In this document: piece after piece, positions 19,947 through 31,352 of the stretch | How positions within the stretch are numbered: the stretch's first letter is position 1 | Layout of the letters: the number at the start of each line of letters is the position of its first letter | Assembly (NCBI GenBank): GCA_947561585.1 | Contig: CANNZV010002330.1 | Span: 1-64,000, forward strand | DNA length: 64,000 bases | Direction of reading: 5' to 3' | Origin: Caprella mutica | Taxonomy: Eukaryota > Arthropoda > Malacostraca > Amphipoda > Caprellidae | The notes under the pieces: generated by a model | Seen by the model: only the letters and a program-made list of their open reading frames with translations | Told to the model about the DNA's origin: nothing | Databases searched by the model: none | Made by a program: the position numbers and the translations under genes

Positions 19947-22900
19947 AATTGTATTTAAGTTTTATGTTTTGCAGTATAGATAGATGCAAATCCTTCTACA
20001 GCCAAAGAGTCCAAAGAAAGGTGGTGTCATAGAAAGCTAATGACTGCTTCTATTGGCTTTCAATTTCTTTTTGCGGTGATAAAACATTTTTTAATGTAAA
20101 TATACAGTATGTCCGCAAAATTTGTATACATAACCATCGAATATATCTTATAAGTACTATTTATAAGATGTCCAGTCAATTGGCGTGCGGTCATTTGGGT
20201 CATGGTCTGGTAGTTAGGAAGGAGGAAGAAAACATATCAAATTACTGAAAAATTAACTCAATTAAATGTTTGTCATCTAATTTCTTGTGAATTTCTTGAT
20301 ATTTTCTGCCATTTCAAATGTTTTTACTAAATATTTATTTTAAATATTCGAATTATAAATATTTAATCTCTTCAAGTAAGATATACAACTGAAAGACTTT
20401 TTTATATTTGGAGTGTTTCAAATACATTATTTATGGTTAAATACTTTTTTTCGTCATTTATTTATCAAACTTAAATTCCCTTGCAATTAGGGCAAAAATT
20501 CTGAAAAAATATTGCTCTTTACAACATTTACTGAGGGAACTTTAGGGCTTGCAATATTATAAAGAAATTACATTAAATAATCTCTCAAACTATCCCAATC
20601 TCTATTTCTTTACATCATTATTCAGTTGTAAGAAGCAAGTCAACAGATTCCTTCTTCTTTCTTGCAGAAGCACTCCAGTTCCAGCATGCAAATAATGTGC
20701 CTGGTTTTGCCGTGTTATTCCAGAAACAGTTACACTGTAGGCTGTTCAGCAGATATTTTGGCAGCGTTTGACAGTAGCTGTTTGTCTCGAAATTCATGGT
20801 GAAATGGTGCATCTTTTATTCATGCTCTCCAAGTCATTTATGGAGGCAGCTATTGGGAATAGAACTTTCAATTTTCATAATTTATCCAAAAAGAAGCCGC
20901 TCGATCGCTCGGTGTTTGCTTCTGTAAACTTTAACTCGGGTGTTGTAGGCGAGAATTAAGAAGTCAATGGCTGCATGGTAAAAGAGATTAATGAAGTGTG
21001 TATACTTATTTATAAATAGTATGGAAATGACTATTAATTTAAATTTGTTGATGTTGATATTTTATGTATTTGTTTCACAAGTAGAAAAACTACAAAGGAA
21101 TGAATAAAAATATCCTATGGTTTAAGACATAATTCCATAATGATGATAATACATTAAATTTGATAATATTTAAAAAAGATACATTTCGGTAATGTATTAA
21201 TAGGAAATGATTTAATTTTATGAAAATTTTAAAACTTTCGGTTCAAAAAATAAATTTCCTGAATTTGGGTAAAATTTTCCCAGGATACACACTAGTTGGT
21301 CATAATTATCAATAATGAACAAATTTACATCCAAAAATCGTCGTGCCAATATTTTATTTAAATAAAAGTTTCGAAATTTAATATAATCTTTAAAATTGAT
21401 TTTAAATATTTTTCTGTAAAAATATTTTCCAATTTGACATTTCATTTATCATTTTACGTAGGCATTAATAATAAAATTAAAATTTTACTCCATGTCTCAA
21501 TTTTTTTTATATAACATAACTTCAAATTTTTTCCGTCATGAAAAGCGAAGAATGTTGTACCGACTTTTGCACACGTAATTCATTTCAGTGCATAATATTT
21601 TGAATGCAGTCCTGAATCTATTCAGTTATTTCATTTTTGCAATTCAATGTTTTCGTAGAGCTGTCAAAAATGCTGTAACCAATTTAGAGTCTATGTATGC
21701 ATGTGCTAGCATATGTTCTATCAAAATTCCGACAATATTTATCCAGTCGAATACGTTGACAACAGGATATTTCAACTGAGAACGCAATATGTTTCTTATT
21801 ATTAAACAGGTGCAATGAAATTAAATTTATTAAATTCGCAGCTCTCCTGAAAGTCGGATTAAATAACATTATGTGACATTACTTTTATTTACGCATTTTT
21901 TAACGCTTCTTGAGCACGATTTCACTCGAAGGAAAATCTTTTAGTTCTTATTTAGAAACCTTATTAAAAGTGAAATATTTGCTGTGTTAAAAATACATTG
22001 TAATGGAAAAGAAAATTCATTAAATTTAAAATAAATAGTTATAGACTGTTATCTAATTATAATTTTTTTTATATCAAATTATTTCGAATAAATTGTTTCT
22101 GTTGCCAGAGTCACATTGAATTGAAAAACTTATGCGTCCGCAGCAGATGACGTCAAACAAGCGGCAAAGAAGAAAAAAGAATTCCTTTTTGGCAATAACG
22201 ACCAAAGTTTGCTATCGGAGTCGAGAGTCGACGCGACTCTACACTTTCCGACACCCAAAAATTTCTACTTCAAAAAACCTTATTTACACGAAGAATTTCT
22301 CATTAAAAGCTGCTGCATCGATTTATGTTGGTAAAATGAGGGATTTAACTCCGGTGTTGGTAGAGTTTTAATCTTCTTATTCCAGAAACTATACCGCCAT
22401 GATTACCAAATGAAAAATGCATCGAATACAAATGGGAGTTGAAAGTGAAATTTGAATATTTTGTGATATTTCGACTGATAAATGGATATTTCATTTTACA
22501 TTGGTTTTGTTCTAAAATTCGTGAAAAGTGATAATAAATCTGCGAACCATGTTTTATTGCAATGTCACTTTTGAATATTCTTTACAAGAAAACGTCTATT
22601 TTGATGAATTGAAAATTCCTGCAGCTTCGTCCCTAAATCCATTGGAAAATATACCTCATCCATTGTTCCTTTCGACTAGGTAGGATGTAAAGAAAAGATG
22701 ATTGATCGAGGTTTGCTACACAGTCTTCTGTAGATTGATAACGTCTCAGGTTTCACGTTTTCAGCAGAGTTGATCATATCAAATGATTCTAATACTTTAC
22801 CTTGTAGGTATAGAACCAAGAAACAAAGCTTTGAAATTAAAATTTATAAAAAAATTAAAGTATATTAGTATATGTTATACTGCTTAAGTGAATGTGCAAG

Positions 22901-23153
22901 TGAATGGAGTTAAATGAAACTACAGTAAAGTCTAACTATGTAGATAATCTTCCGTGTCCTCATTACAATTTCTCTTTTGATAGCTATTTTATATCAGTAT
23001 CATAAGGTAAAAATTTTTTAAAAAGTTACTTTGCCTTTTAACATCAGAGTTAACAGTAGAATTCTATTTTTCGTTAATGATTTAATATAAAGTATTAATA
23101 TAGTTTCAATCTTATTTATCAAATTAGCTTTTCATGTTAATTTATCTATAATA

Positions 23154-23202
23154 AAGGCACTGTACAATATGCCAGACGAACACTGTTGTGATACAGTGCC
23201 TT
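23154..23202. other. Short perfect inverted repeat
   Basis: AAGGCACTGTA and TACAGTGCCTT form an 11-bp perfect stem around a 27-nt loop. It could be a regulatory or transposon remnant; nothing else identifies it. Confidence 0.4.
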
Positions 23203-23945
23203 GGTACCTAGGTTCTCATAATTCATAAGTGTCATGTTTGCAACGTTTCGCCAGGAGGCATAAATCAAGTTAATTTGAGATAAAAGTTTTCTTGATTCAT
23301 TAGAGTACCTCACGAGAGCCGAACTGCTTTCGAATGAGAGATCTGTTCAAAAACCAGTGAAACATGAGGTCAAATTTATAGGGGAGCAGATTACACCAAA
23401 TGAGGAATGGTTTTCTGTTGATTATAAATAGTGATAAATTATTCAAAAGCAGTATAAAAAAATGGAATAGTTATTTTTTACAGTGAATATTTAAAATTAA
23501 AGGCTATAAATCTTAAAATATGATTAGAAAATATGATAAAGAATGTATAATTCTATTACACACATATACATTACTAGAAATAATATTTATTTAATTTAAG
23601 AATATTCGGTTCTTTATTTTAATAATTGACTTTTTGTTTCCTTTATTAATCATCTGATTTATATACAAAATAAAATAAGTTTGGTGAATGTAAAACCATT
23701 AGACTTAACATCAAATAATTTAATTTTGTGGGGAGAAAAACTGTAGCTCACTCTACTCTCGTGAAAAAGTTTCAAAGCTAACTCAACAGGTGGCGCTGCT
23801 ACTCCCCTAATTGGTGCCTATTTGCATAACTATTCGAACTATTTCTCTCATACCTTTCCTTGTTAACAGTAAAACAAAGAAACTGACTATCTTCATCGCA
23901 AATGTAACTCATATTACGGATACTAACTAGTTACAATATTGTTCT

Positions 23946-23970
23946 AAAAAAAAAAAAAAAAAAAAAAAAA
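23946..23970 (+). repeat. Poly(A) run of 25
   Basis: Flanked by AACTAGTTACAAT on the left and CTAGTTAGAAT on the right, which resemble an imperfect target-site duplication around a retroposed tail. Too little is left to name a source. Confidence 0.5.
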
Positions 23971-24104
23971 CTAGTTAGAATCATATATATAAATGTATTA
24001 TTAGAAGTTATTAACTTTTGCTCTTTTTTTAAGTTTCGAAGGTTTCAAGGTATAGAAATACGCAAATTGTGATCGTTTACTATCTTAGACCCACTCTATG
24101 TATA

Positions 24105-24242
24105 CTAGCAGTTTAAACGCCGCGTTTTCACTGCTCAGTTTACGCCTCTTTTCAGTCTATACTAGCGTTTTTACCGCCTACCCTTCATTAAACCGTGATT
24201 AATTGTAGAGGCGTAAACTGAGTGGTAAAAACAGGTCTAGGA
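24105..24242. mobile_element. Small palindromic MITE
   Basis: CTCAGTTTACGCCTCT on the left pairs with AGAGGCGTAAACTGAG on the right. The similarity extends outward (GTTTTCACTG versus the complement of TGGTAAAAAC). A second TIR-like copy of GTATACTAGC occurs near 24090 and 24160. Abuts the next element. Confidence 0.65.
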
Positions 24243-24960
24243 AAAAATACCCCGGAGGAAAAAATCCCCCGGCGGAAAAAATCCCCCTGTAAAAAGTCCC
24301 CCCGGAAGAAATCCCCCGGAAAACATAAAACGATGAAAGAATATCCCCACTTCAAAAATTGAATATCTAATAAATATTTTCATCCTTTTTTTCCCAAAAA
24401 TACCTACAAAAAGAGGAAAGCATGTACTTATGGTATCAAATTTAACTGTTTGAATTAACAAATATAAATTTTTTTGACTGTAGCAAACTAATGTTACAAA
24501 ATCTGAAAATTATAAATAGGCTGTACAAAACTGAAAGTTTGAATTGTATGTTATGGCCTTAATATAGCTTATAAATGAACTATAATCGTCATATTTTCTA
24601 CAACATTGCGAAGTCTAATAAAAAATCTTATTATTTGCGACTCTTCAGAGAAGTGTTACCAGCAGTAAGTTGCTCTAAGCAAATTTCTTGTAATGATTGT
24701 TATGTTACAAAACACTTTGACGTAGAAGATTTACCCATTTGAAATTATATTATAGTCAACTCTACCTTTGGTGATTGTGACATTTATATATATTGTATAT
24801 ACACAGTAGAAAGAAACTAGTTAACTATTGAACTAGATATGTAACTATCAATAGAAATATAGGGCACAAATATGTTTTCTTGGGGGATTTTTTCCTCCGG
24901 GGGATTTTTTCCGGATACCGGTAAATACGCGGCGTGTTATCTGGTAGTACAGAATGGACA
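24232..24960. mobile_element. Element with C-rich inverted termini and short arrays
   Basis: The left end has four diverged units around GGAAAAAATCCCCCGG. The right end at 24885-24925 has two inverted units (GGGGGATTTTTTCCTCCGG). Outside the right end, TAAATACGCGGCGTGTTATC is similar to the complement of AGTTTAAACGCCGCGTTTTC at 24110, so this may be nested in or fused to the preceding MITE. The interior (24330-24880) is AT-rich with no supported gene. Confidence 0.6.
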
Positions 24961-26198
24961 ATAGAAAGCATTAATCGTTTCACTCTTACAAGCGTAAAAT
25001 ATCTTTAGTATCAGTACCCCGCAAACCAAACTAACATCTCATTTCAATTCCCTTCTTAATTTGTTTTCAGGACCGCAACAAACGTAGAGTCTTTTTATCC
25101 ACAGAAATTCCACAGAGTTTATCCCACAGACTGCAAAGTTTATGGTCTAATTTCCCATAACTGGAGAGATGGTAAAAGTCAGTCCATGGAATTCGGAGTT
25201 GAGATTCATTTGCTCTTCAGTGGTATGAGTTATTTTAGAAATTAAAATAAAATATTAAGTACCTATGGGTTGGTTAAAAAAATTAATATGAAAAATTAAG
25301 TATGAGTTGGTTAAATTTTTTTAAAAATCATGGAAACGCATAACTGATACACCATTTTGGAATAAAACCTCTATCCTAACCATTCCTTTATTTCTATTTG
25401 TTTTAGAATTTTTAAATTAAATTTATGTTAATCGGTTTTTAGTAATTTAAATTTACGGTACTTAAAAATCTATATTTTTTAATTTAAGTACAAACTACTA
25501 AAATTCATAAAAATGATATCCTCCATTCGAGAAGAACTACCAGTGAGACATCATTCAATGAATGCTAATTAGAATAATTAATTCTAATCCTATTAGGTGG
25601 AACTAGGTTACAGAGGGGAGAAGAATTAATAGAATACACCTAGAATATTGTTCGCATGTGATAGAATTTATCAGCTTATTCTTTATCTTAATTGAGAATT
25701 GTTTGTTGTCATTGTGAGGAGATTTAATTTTTGATACTAGTTATAGGATCATAATTTATAAAAAGAAAGCTAGCCGTAATTAGGTTAGGATATAACATCG
25801 AAAATGATCTTATAAATTGGTACTTTACACAGTAATTTATTATAAATTTTAAAGAGGAAAAAGTTTAAAAAATCTTCAAATAAAAGTGTTTAACAAGTAA
25901 ATGTTACGTTATAATCTCGAGAGAAGCAATAATTTCCCCGCCAGTTGAAAAACTGAAGATGCCGAAAGTCTCGGCAAAATCCTGCATTTATCCTACATTC
26001 ATTTTTTGGTTTACCGGCCAAAGGTCACTTTTTGTATTTAATTTCAGTGAACATAATGATACATTGTATTTAATAATTAATGTCTATTGTCTATAGGTTA
26101 GTTAACTATTTCATATTTAGACATTCACATTAAATTACCATTAATTGAATAATTAAATAAGCTGCTGATAAGGATAGTAAAAATCTACATTTAATTTT

Positions 26199-26263
26199 CA
26201 GGCAAGAAGAATTTGTTCCTGGGATATTCCTTGAGTATCCCAGGAATAAATCCTCCTTGCCTG
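26199..26263 (-). ncRNA. Candidate 65-nt hairpin RNA (right-arm copy)
   Basis: On the minus strand, 28 positions of the 5' arm (CAGGCAAGGAGGATTTATTC onwards) pair with the 3' arm around the loop CTCAAGGAA. Non-pairs are limited to one A-C, with two G-U wobbles. Relative to the left-arm copy, substitutions fall where G-U or Watson-Crick pairing is preserved. Confidence 0.4.
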
Positions 26264-26542
26264 GGAAACTACTTTTAGTATTATTATTATAGAATAAAAA
26301 TAGAACATTTATAGTTAAAATGAACGTATACACAGTATTTCTACTCTCATGTTTATTTTCTCTGGGACATTTTATCTTTTCTCTTCAATTGTAGCACCAC
26401 TTACGTCCATTCCATATCTCGAACCGCCTTCCCTCAACTTCTTTTTTCTACGCTAAATCAAAACTGACAAACAATTGCTCTTCCACTCTGAAATTCTTCA
26501 CAATTCTTCAGCGTCCAAAAGAACGATAAACACTTTTCTTAC

Positions 26543-26552
26543 CAGCACCTAT
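26543..26552 (-). pseudogene. Counterpart of the ten-base first exon with its ATG lost
   Basis: The minus strand reads ATAGGTGCTG then GTAAGAAAAG. The left arm has ATGGGCGCTG at the same place. Two transitions change ATG to ATA and GGC to GGT, while the donor is intact. If this exon is ever coding, initiation here is broken. Transcription from this copy could still produce a non-coding RNA. Confidence 0.3.
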
Positions 26553-26760
26553 TGTATCTTCTGTAGGACAAACTCACGAACACACGCAGCAACTTGCCAC
26601 TCCTGCTATTTCTGAAACTCTGACGTCACGACTCTAGCGACCACGTCATACGCAATCTTACGACAATCGATGCGTAAAGCGCGTAAATAAATGTAAAGAA
26701 GATTATAAAGGAGAACGTATGTAATGATGTGTTGAAGAGAAACATGTATCATTATTGTAT

Positions 26761-27397
26761 GCGTCGTACTTTTTATGATATGAAATGTGAATCTAAATCT
26801 AATGAAAGAATAATATTAAATACAATTAATGGGTTCAAGTCTGTTGGTCAGAAATAAAAACAAAAATTTGAATATTAAAAAAAAAAAAATCCAAATAGGA
26901 ATTTAGTGTATAATTTCCGGAAAATTATATAAATACCAAAAAATCTATAGTCCGTCATTATTGACGAGTATCTAGCTAGTTATATAACAAACACTGCATC
27001 TTTACTGTACCTATTTTTTGTTCATTTAAAGTAAATAGAAATAAAATATGCCATATTTTCAGCATAGTTAATACCTATAGAATAAAGTAACACACAGTAT
27101 TATTATTCCTAGATATATTTCCTCTTGAAAATAAGTGGTAGCCCAAAGCAACGTCACAAGTTGATTAATCTGTCGGTTGTATTTGAATAGAAGGAGTAAA
27201 TATTGAAAAGTTTATTATTAATACTGGGTATGTGCATTAATTCGACTTATTCATCTCTGTAGTATTATATCAAGTTTAATTATGTATTGTAATTTTACTT
27301 CTATAATAAATTATTAAGCAATTTTGATAAAGAGAATGCATATGTATACCTAAGTGAAACACTACCAGAAATCACTGTACTAGACAATTATATAGTA
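26761..27397. other. AT-rich DNA, nothing recognised
   Basis: No supported feature. Confidence 0.5.
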
Positions 27398-27569
27398 GGG
27401 TAAGTTCTTAATTATCGGTCAGTTCCACATTTTCGGACACGTAAGAAAAAAATATTTTATGATTATTATTTAACTTTTACTTTAAATTAAAGTTAAATAA
27501 AAAAAATTATATATTTTTTTTCTTACGTGTCCGAAAATGTAGAACTGACCGATAATTAAGAACTTACCC
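27398..27569. mobile_element. Palindromic MITE, family A (copy 3)
   Basis: The termini GGGTAAGTTCTTAATTATCG and its complement are flanked by TA at 27396-27397 and 27570-27571. The inner arm differs from copies 2 and 4 (TTTTCGGACACGTAAGAAAA) but compensating changes in the other arm keep it palindromic. Confidence 0.9.
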
Positions 27570-27762
27570 TATAGTAATATTATAAGTTTAACAATTATTC
27601 TCATTTTATACTAAATTATCATCTGTCTCAACGTCTGTCATATAAACACGCGACAGTCGAGCAAAATTAATATGAAAATTCCAACTTATTTTAATAGAAA
27701 ATGTTATTTATCAGTCTTTGGTGTTAATTAGTTATCAATCTTATAAATAAGCTAGATTACGT

Positions 27763-28350
27763 GCACTCGGGAGAGCGCATACCTTCGCCGCCGCTTATCC
27801 GTTTGCTATCAAAATATAATAAACGGATGACTGGATAGTGAACAATCGACCCACTAAGTTTCATGCAATATATTTTAATACTTTTTGACTTATTGAGTTA
27901 TGAATGACCTTGACCTTGACCTTTGACCAGATCGCTCTCAAAATTCTTCCAGATGGTTCCTGGACATTGTCCAATCGTCCCTGCAAATTTCAGACAATTT
28001 GGTTGACTACTTCTTGAATTATTGAGTTATAAATGGCCTTGACCTTGATCTTTGATATTTGACCCGATCGGTCCCAAAATCTAACAAAATGGTTCCTGTA
28101 TATTGACAAAACGTCGCACCAAGTTTCATGCAATATGGTGTAATACTTTTTGAGTTATAAATGACCATGACTTTGACCTTTGACCAAGTCGCTTCCAAAA
28201 TACTACCAGCAGGTCACTGGACATTGACCAATTGCTTCACCAAATTTCAGGCAATTTGGTCGAACATTTTTTCAGTTAAGCGAATAACAAGATGATAAAT
28301 AAATAAATGAATGCCGTCTATAATATAACCTTTCTGCATTCTGCGAAGGT
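27763..28350 (-). mobile_element. Dispersed element family D (long copy) with DR1-like motifs
   Basis: One end reads CACTCGGGAGAGCGCATACC then TTCGCCGCCGC. The other end has AATAAATAAATGAATGCCG and a hairpin near ACCTTTCTGCATTCTGCGAA. A shorter copy with the same two ends is at 56634-56882, and a terminus fragment is at 3121-3165. Tandem TGACCTTGACC motifs occur inside; TGACCTTTGACC is present intact at 27917-27928 and 28174-28185. No protein. From memory, similar ends are common in several animal genomes; I cannot assign a class. Confidence 0.7.
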
Positions 28351-28385
28351 AATAAGTTATGAACTACAGGGTGTTGAATGTCTAC

Positions 28386-29137
28386 GGGCCCAGTCACACG
28401 AGCGTTTTTACAGCGTTTTTACAGCGTTTTTGACTCCGGAGAAATTATTGTCAAAGGTCCTTTCCAAGCAAATATTTTTATTGCCTTATTTAACGAGGCT
28501 AATGTTCCTCATCATTTTGCTGCAAACCCCATCGAATTTGGTAGCATATTTTTAATTTAATATGGTTTTAAAGATTTTTATTATCAAAACTCTACAAAAC
28601 CTATTTTACTTCCGACTTACTAATTTAAGAAATTTTCAGCCTCAAGAAAAAGAATGTACACCATTTGTTTTGATTGTCAACTAGGTATTAGGTTTAATAA
28701 ATCCATTTAATATTCGTGTAAAGGTATAAAATTGAATGAACTTATAATAGAAACGTTTATATACTTTGGGAAACAATTAATATCTAAAATAATTCAAATA
28801 AAGGCCTAAAACGCATGGTTTGTTTATAAAATTCAAATTTGAAATCAAAACAAAGAGTGTACAATCTTCTTCTTGAGCATCAGATTAGTGATTCGCTCAA
28901 TTGTTGCTCACAGAGTATTAAAAAACTTTAAAAACAAATTATAAAATAAATATTGAACAGAATTGTATGCGGTTTGCAGAATAATGATCGTGGACCTCAA
29001 TTCTATAATATTATGTTATAAACTCATTTTTTTTCCCGGAGCCTGGAGAGGAACTTTGAACCCATTTCATACGTTTCTATTTTACGCGACCTTTTTGGAG
29101 CGTTGAAAACTCTAAAAATGCTCGTGTGACCTCACCC
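28386..29137. mobile_element. TIR element, family E (long copy)
   Basis: The left end has GTCACACGAGCGTTTTTACA with the next repeat CAGCGTTTTTACAGCG. The right end is AAAAATGCTCGTGTGACCTC. A 140-bp derivative with both ends is at 51931-52070, including the subterminal CCCATTTCATACGT. The interior is AT-rich, with no transposase recognised. Superfamily unclear (hAT- or Harbinger-like ends). Confidence 0.72.
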
Positions 29138-29160
29138 TATCTATCCTAATAATACCCGTA

Positions 29161-29425
29161 GTGCGTCTCTTTATTTATTTATTTATTTGGTGTCCGCTTT
29201 TACACTATGGGTATTAAACACGAAGAATGTAACTATGATACGCACGGGAAAATATTGACTTGATATTCAAATTCCCTTGTTTCTATTCAATTTTTAAATG
29301 TATTTTATCTATGAAATAAATTAGACTATGCAGAAAATTTAATGTTAATTGAATTCATTAAAAAGTAACCCTAATAACGGGTATTGATGATAAACCGTTA
29401 TTTTTAACGGGAAAGTACACTAGTA
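29161..29425 (-). mobile_element. Short retroposon-like repeat, family F (copy 1)
   Basis: On the minus strand it begins CTAGTGTACTTTCCCGTT, continues with GGGTTACTTTTTAATGAATT, and ends in an (AAAT)n tail (complement at 29169-29188). A second copy runs on + at 47385-47649 with the same order and the same tail. The tetranucleotide tail suggests a SINE or the 3' end of a non-LTR element. Confidence 0.65.
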
Positions 29426-30201
29426 TGTTTATAATTATTGCTCACATCCTGTTCCAGTGTATCCAAATACCAAGCTCTCAGAAATAACATAAAAGCAAGT
29501 GAATCTCTCGTATCCATAGGAGAAATACCCATTTAAAAAACCATTCTATTAATTCATAGGGAATAAAATACCGGACTTTTGAAGTATAGTTAACTAACAC
29601 TATACATTTTTCACAATATACACAATATATATATTTTTTCACAATATAAATTACCTGCAATAGTCATCAACATCACTATCAGTTTCTCCGTTGGTCCGTC
29701 CACTCTATCTATTGCAAGACATCAAAGAAATAGAATGTACGTCACAGAAATACTCTCCAGAAATAGAAAAAAGAAACTTTACTCAATGTTTGTTTTAGGT
29801 GGCAAGTGCATTTGCATTTAAACTTCAAAAGAGTTAATCTAATTTGTATTAACATAATGAAGGCTTGGAAAAAGACGGTGGCTGCAGCTTATCGCATATT
29901 ATTTGATGTGCTAGCCTAAATTCATTTCAATGCATAAACATGTGTATTGCAGTTAGTTATTAACTAAATCATTGATCCTGAAGTATGTAATTGATAAATA
30001 AGTTGGTTTACTTCCTGATCATGCAGTAAGTAACTTATAGGGTTTTGACAATATGCTTTTAAAACTATAGATCCTGAAAATATTATACACGGAGAGAATT
30101 AAAGAGTATTGCACATACCATTGTTCAACCAGTTATTTTTGTGTTTATAAATAAAAAAAAAAAAAAAAATTGAATGGTTCTACACCAGCGGTATACTGGT
30201 A
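29426..30201. other. AT-rich DNA with an inverted copy of a 60-bp motif
   Basis: Segment 29720-29770 (AGAATGTACGTCACAGAAAT core) is the reverse complement of 11481-11542. A 17-A run lies near 30152. No gene supported. Confidence 0.45.
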
Positions 30202-31185
30202 CAGGGTGACTCACAAAAAAGTTAACTTTGAATTGATATTACTCTAATGCTATTATATACAATTCTGTTTTGTAAAGTACATTTTATGAACCAACCAGTT
30301 ATCTGTCGATCCTTGAAAAATTTAGTTTAATCTATGGTACGGTATGGCTACAGCAACGTTTTTAGTGTAGGGTACCTAAAACAGGCTTGCGCAAGGAGAG
30401 AAAATATATATTGTGATTGGCGATGAGGCAGCCTTTTTCATGAATGGTAAAGTAAGTAGTCATAATGTCAGACAATTTGCACCGAAAAACAGTCCACCAG
30501 AATTCAACGTCGATAAGAGTATCTGTAGGAAAAAACTCTCCCTTTGGATTGGACTATGCGGAGATGGATCTCTCTTTGGGCCCTTCTTCTACGACGGCAA
30601 CTTTAATGGGGATTATTACCTGAATATGATCAACGAAAAGATAGTCCCAGAGCTACTCCGCACTTTCAAAAATCGATTTAACAGACTCTGGTGGTTCCAG
30701 GACGGTGCCCCTCCTCATCGTCGGCTTATTGTCAAAGAAAGGCTGAAAGAGTTGTCTGGCGATCACATTGTAGCCCTGAACCATGATATTGAGTGGCCTG
30801 CAAGATCCCCAGATTTGACGCCTTACGGCTATTTTTAAAGGGGATGTGTATGGGGATATTTTTTGACATTTGGAGAGATTTATTATAACCTGATTAAATG
30901 TTTTTCAGTTTAAATCATTAGGGATTTATTATAACTTGTTTATTTCATTTTGTTTTATCCAACCTTCCTTGGAAATTATTTTCTCTCCTTGCGCAAGCCA
31001 GTTTTAGTTACCCTACACTAAATACGTTGCTGTATCGATATCGTACCATAGATTAAACTAATTTTTTAAGGATAGACAGATAAATAGTTGCACCATAAAA
31101 TGTACTTTACAAAACAGAATTGTATATAATAGCATTAGAGTAATATCAATTCAAAGTACGGTTAACTTTCTTGTGGGTCACCCTG
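30202..31185 (+). mobile_element. Mariner-type transposon with about 200-bp TIRs, internally deleted
   Basis: The ends CAGGGTGACTCACAAAAAAG and its mirror CTTTCTTGTGGGTCACCCTG are flanked by TA (30200-30201, 31186-31187). Inverted similarity continues for about 200 bp on each side, through GTACATTTTATG and CGTTTTTAGTGTAGGGTA, to a GCTTGCGCAAGGAGAGAAAA motif near 30384 and its mirror near 30985. The left TIR runs almost directly into the first catalytic-Asp region of the transposase, so the N-terminal half of the gene is deleted. Confidence 0.92.
30413..30838 (+). pseudogene. Truncated mariner/Tc1-type transposase (DDE catalytic core)
   Basis: This is the C-terminal part of a cut-and-paste DNA transposase. 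The frame opens at the first catalytic Asp (IGDEAAFFMNGK), continues to the second (WWFQDGAPPHR) and the third (WPARSPDLTPYGYF). I count 36 residues between the second and third Asp. The DNA-binding N-terminal half is missing, and a stop follows TPYGYF. The next bases in another frame (LKGDVYG) look like the normal continuation, so a frameshift is also present. About 141 residues against roughly 340 in intact relatives. The element cannot make active enzyme but could be mobilised in trans through its TIRs. Confidence 0.9.
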
Positions 31186-31352
31186 TATATTATTCGATAT
31201 CATTTCATTTCGTCTGTGATATTCTTAAGATCTATGATTTTGAAAGCATATTGTCACAACCTTCGTTATAAATGCAGACGTTATTAATGGTAATTAAAAC
31301 AGAGAATTTTCACTTCGGAAAAACTTTTAATTTTGTCTTTCCCTTCAAATAT

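Larger units (their letters stand above)
19947..24104. other. Long AT-rich stretch, mostly unrecognised
   Basis: I see no supported gene. A strong acceptor-like TCCTTCTTCTTTCTTGCAG ends at 20666, and the following 300 bp are less AT-rich, but frames close within 35-45 codons. Another perfect TGACGTCA lies at 22148-22155. A small hairpin is at 23154-23202 and a 25-A run at 23946-23970. Other open frames under 80 codons have no supporting features. Confidence 0.4.
25021..26760 (-). repeat. Right arm of the large inverted duplication
   Basis: Reverse complement of 13016-14822, with scattered substitutions and small indels. The inner edge is GCAAACCAAACTAACATCTC; the outer edge is ATGTATCATTATTGTAT. 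It retains the CRE (26621-26628), the splice donor and the 65-nt hairpin, but the first-exon ATG has become ATA. Read on the minus strand it points into the interior, toward the candidate exon at 18899-19141. Confidence 0.93.

Noticed and set aside
20618..20959. Overlapping 60-codon frames on both strands in a less AT-rich stretch
   Set aside because: Only an acceptor-like TTCTTTCTTGCAG supports an exon, and the frames after it close quickly. Mentioned in the region entry but not called.
22132..22371. A 79-codon basic frame beginning near a TGACGTCA
   Set aside because: No domain or splice support, and the Lys/Arg richness matches local A/G composition.
28307..28560. Two overlapping + frames of 60-82 codons
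   Set aside because: They span the end of element D and the TIR of element E, so they read through transposon junctions.
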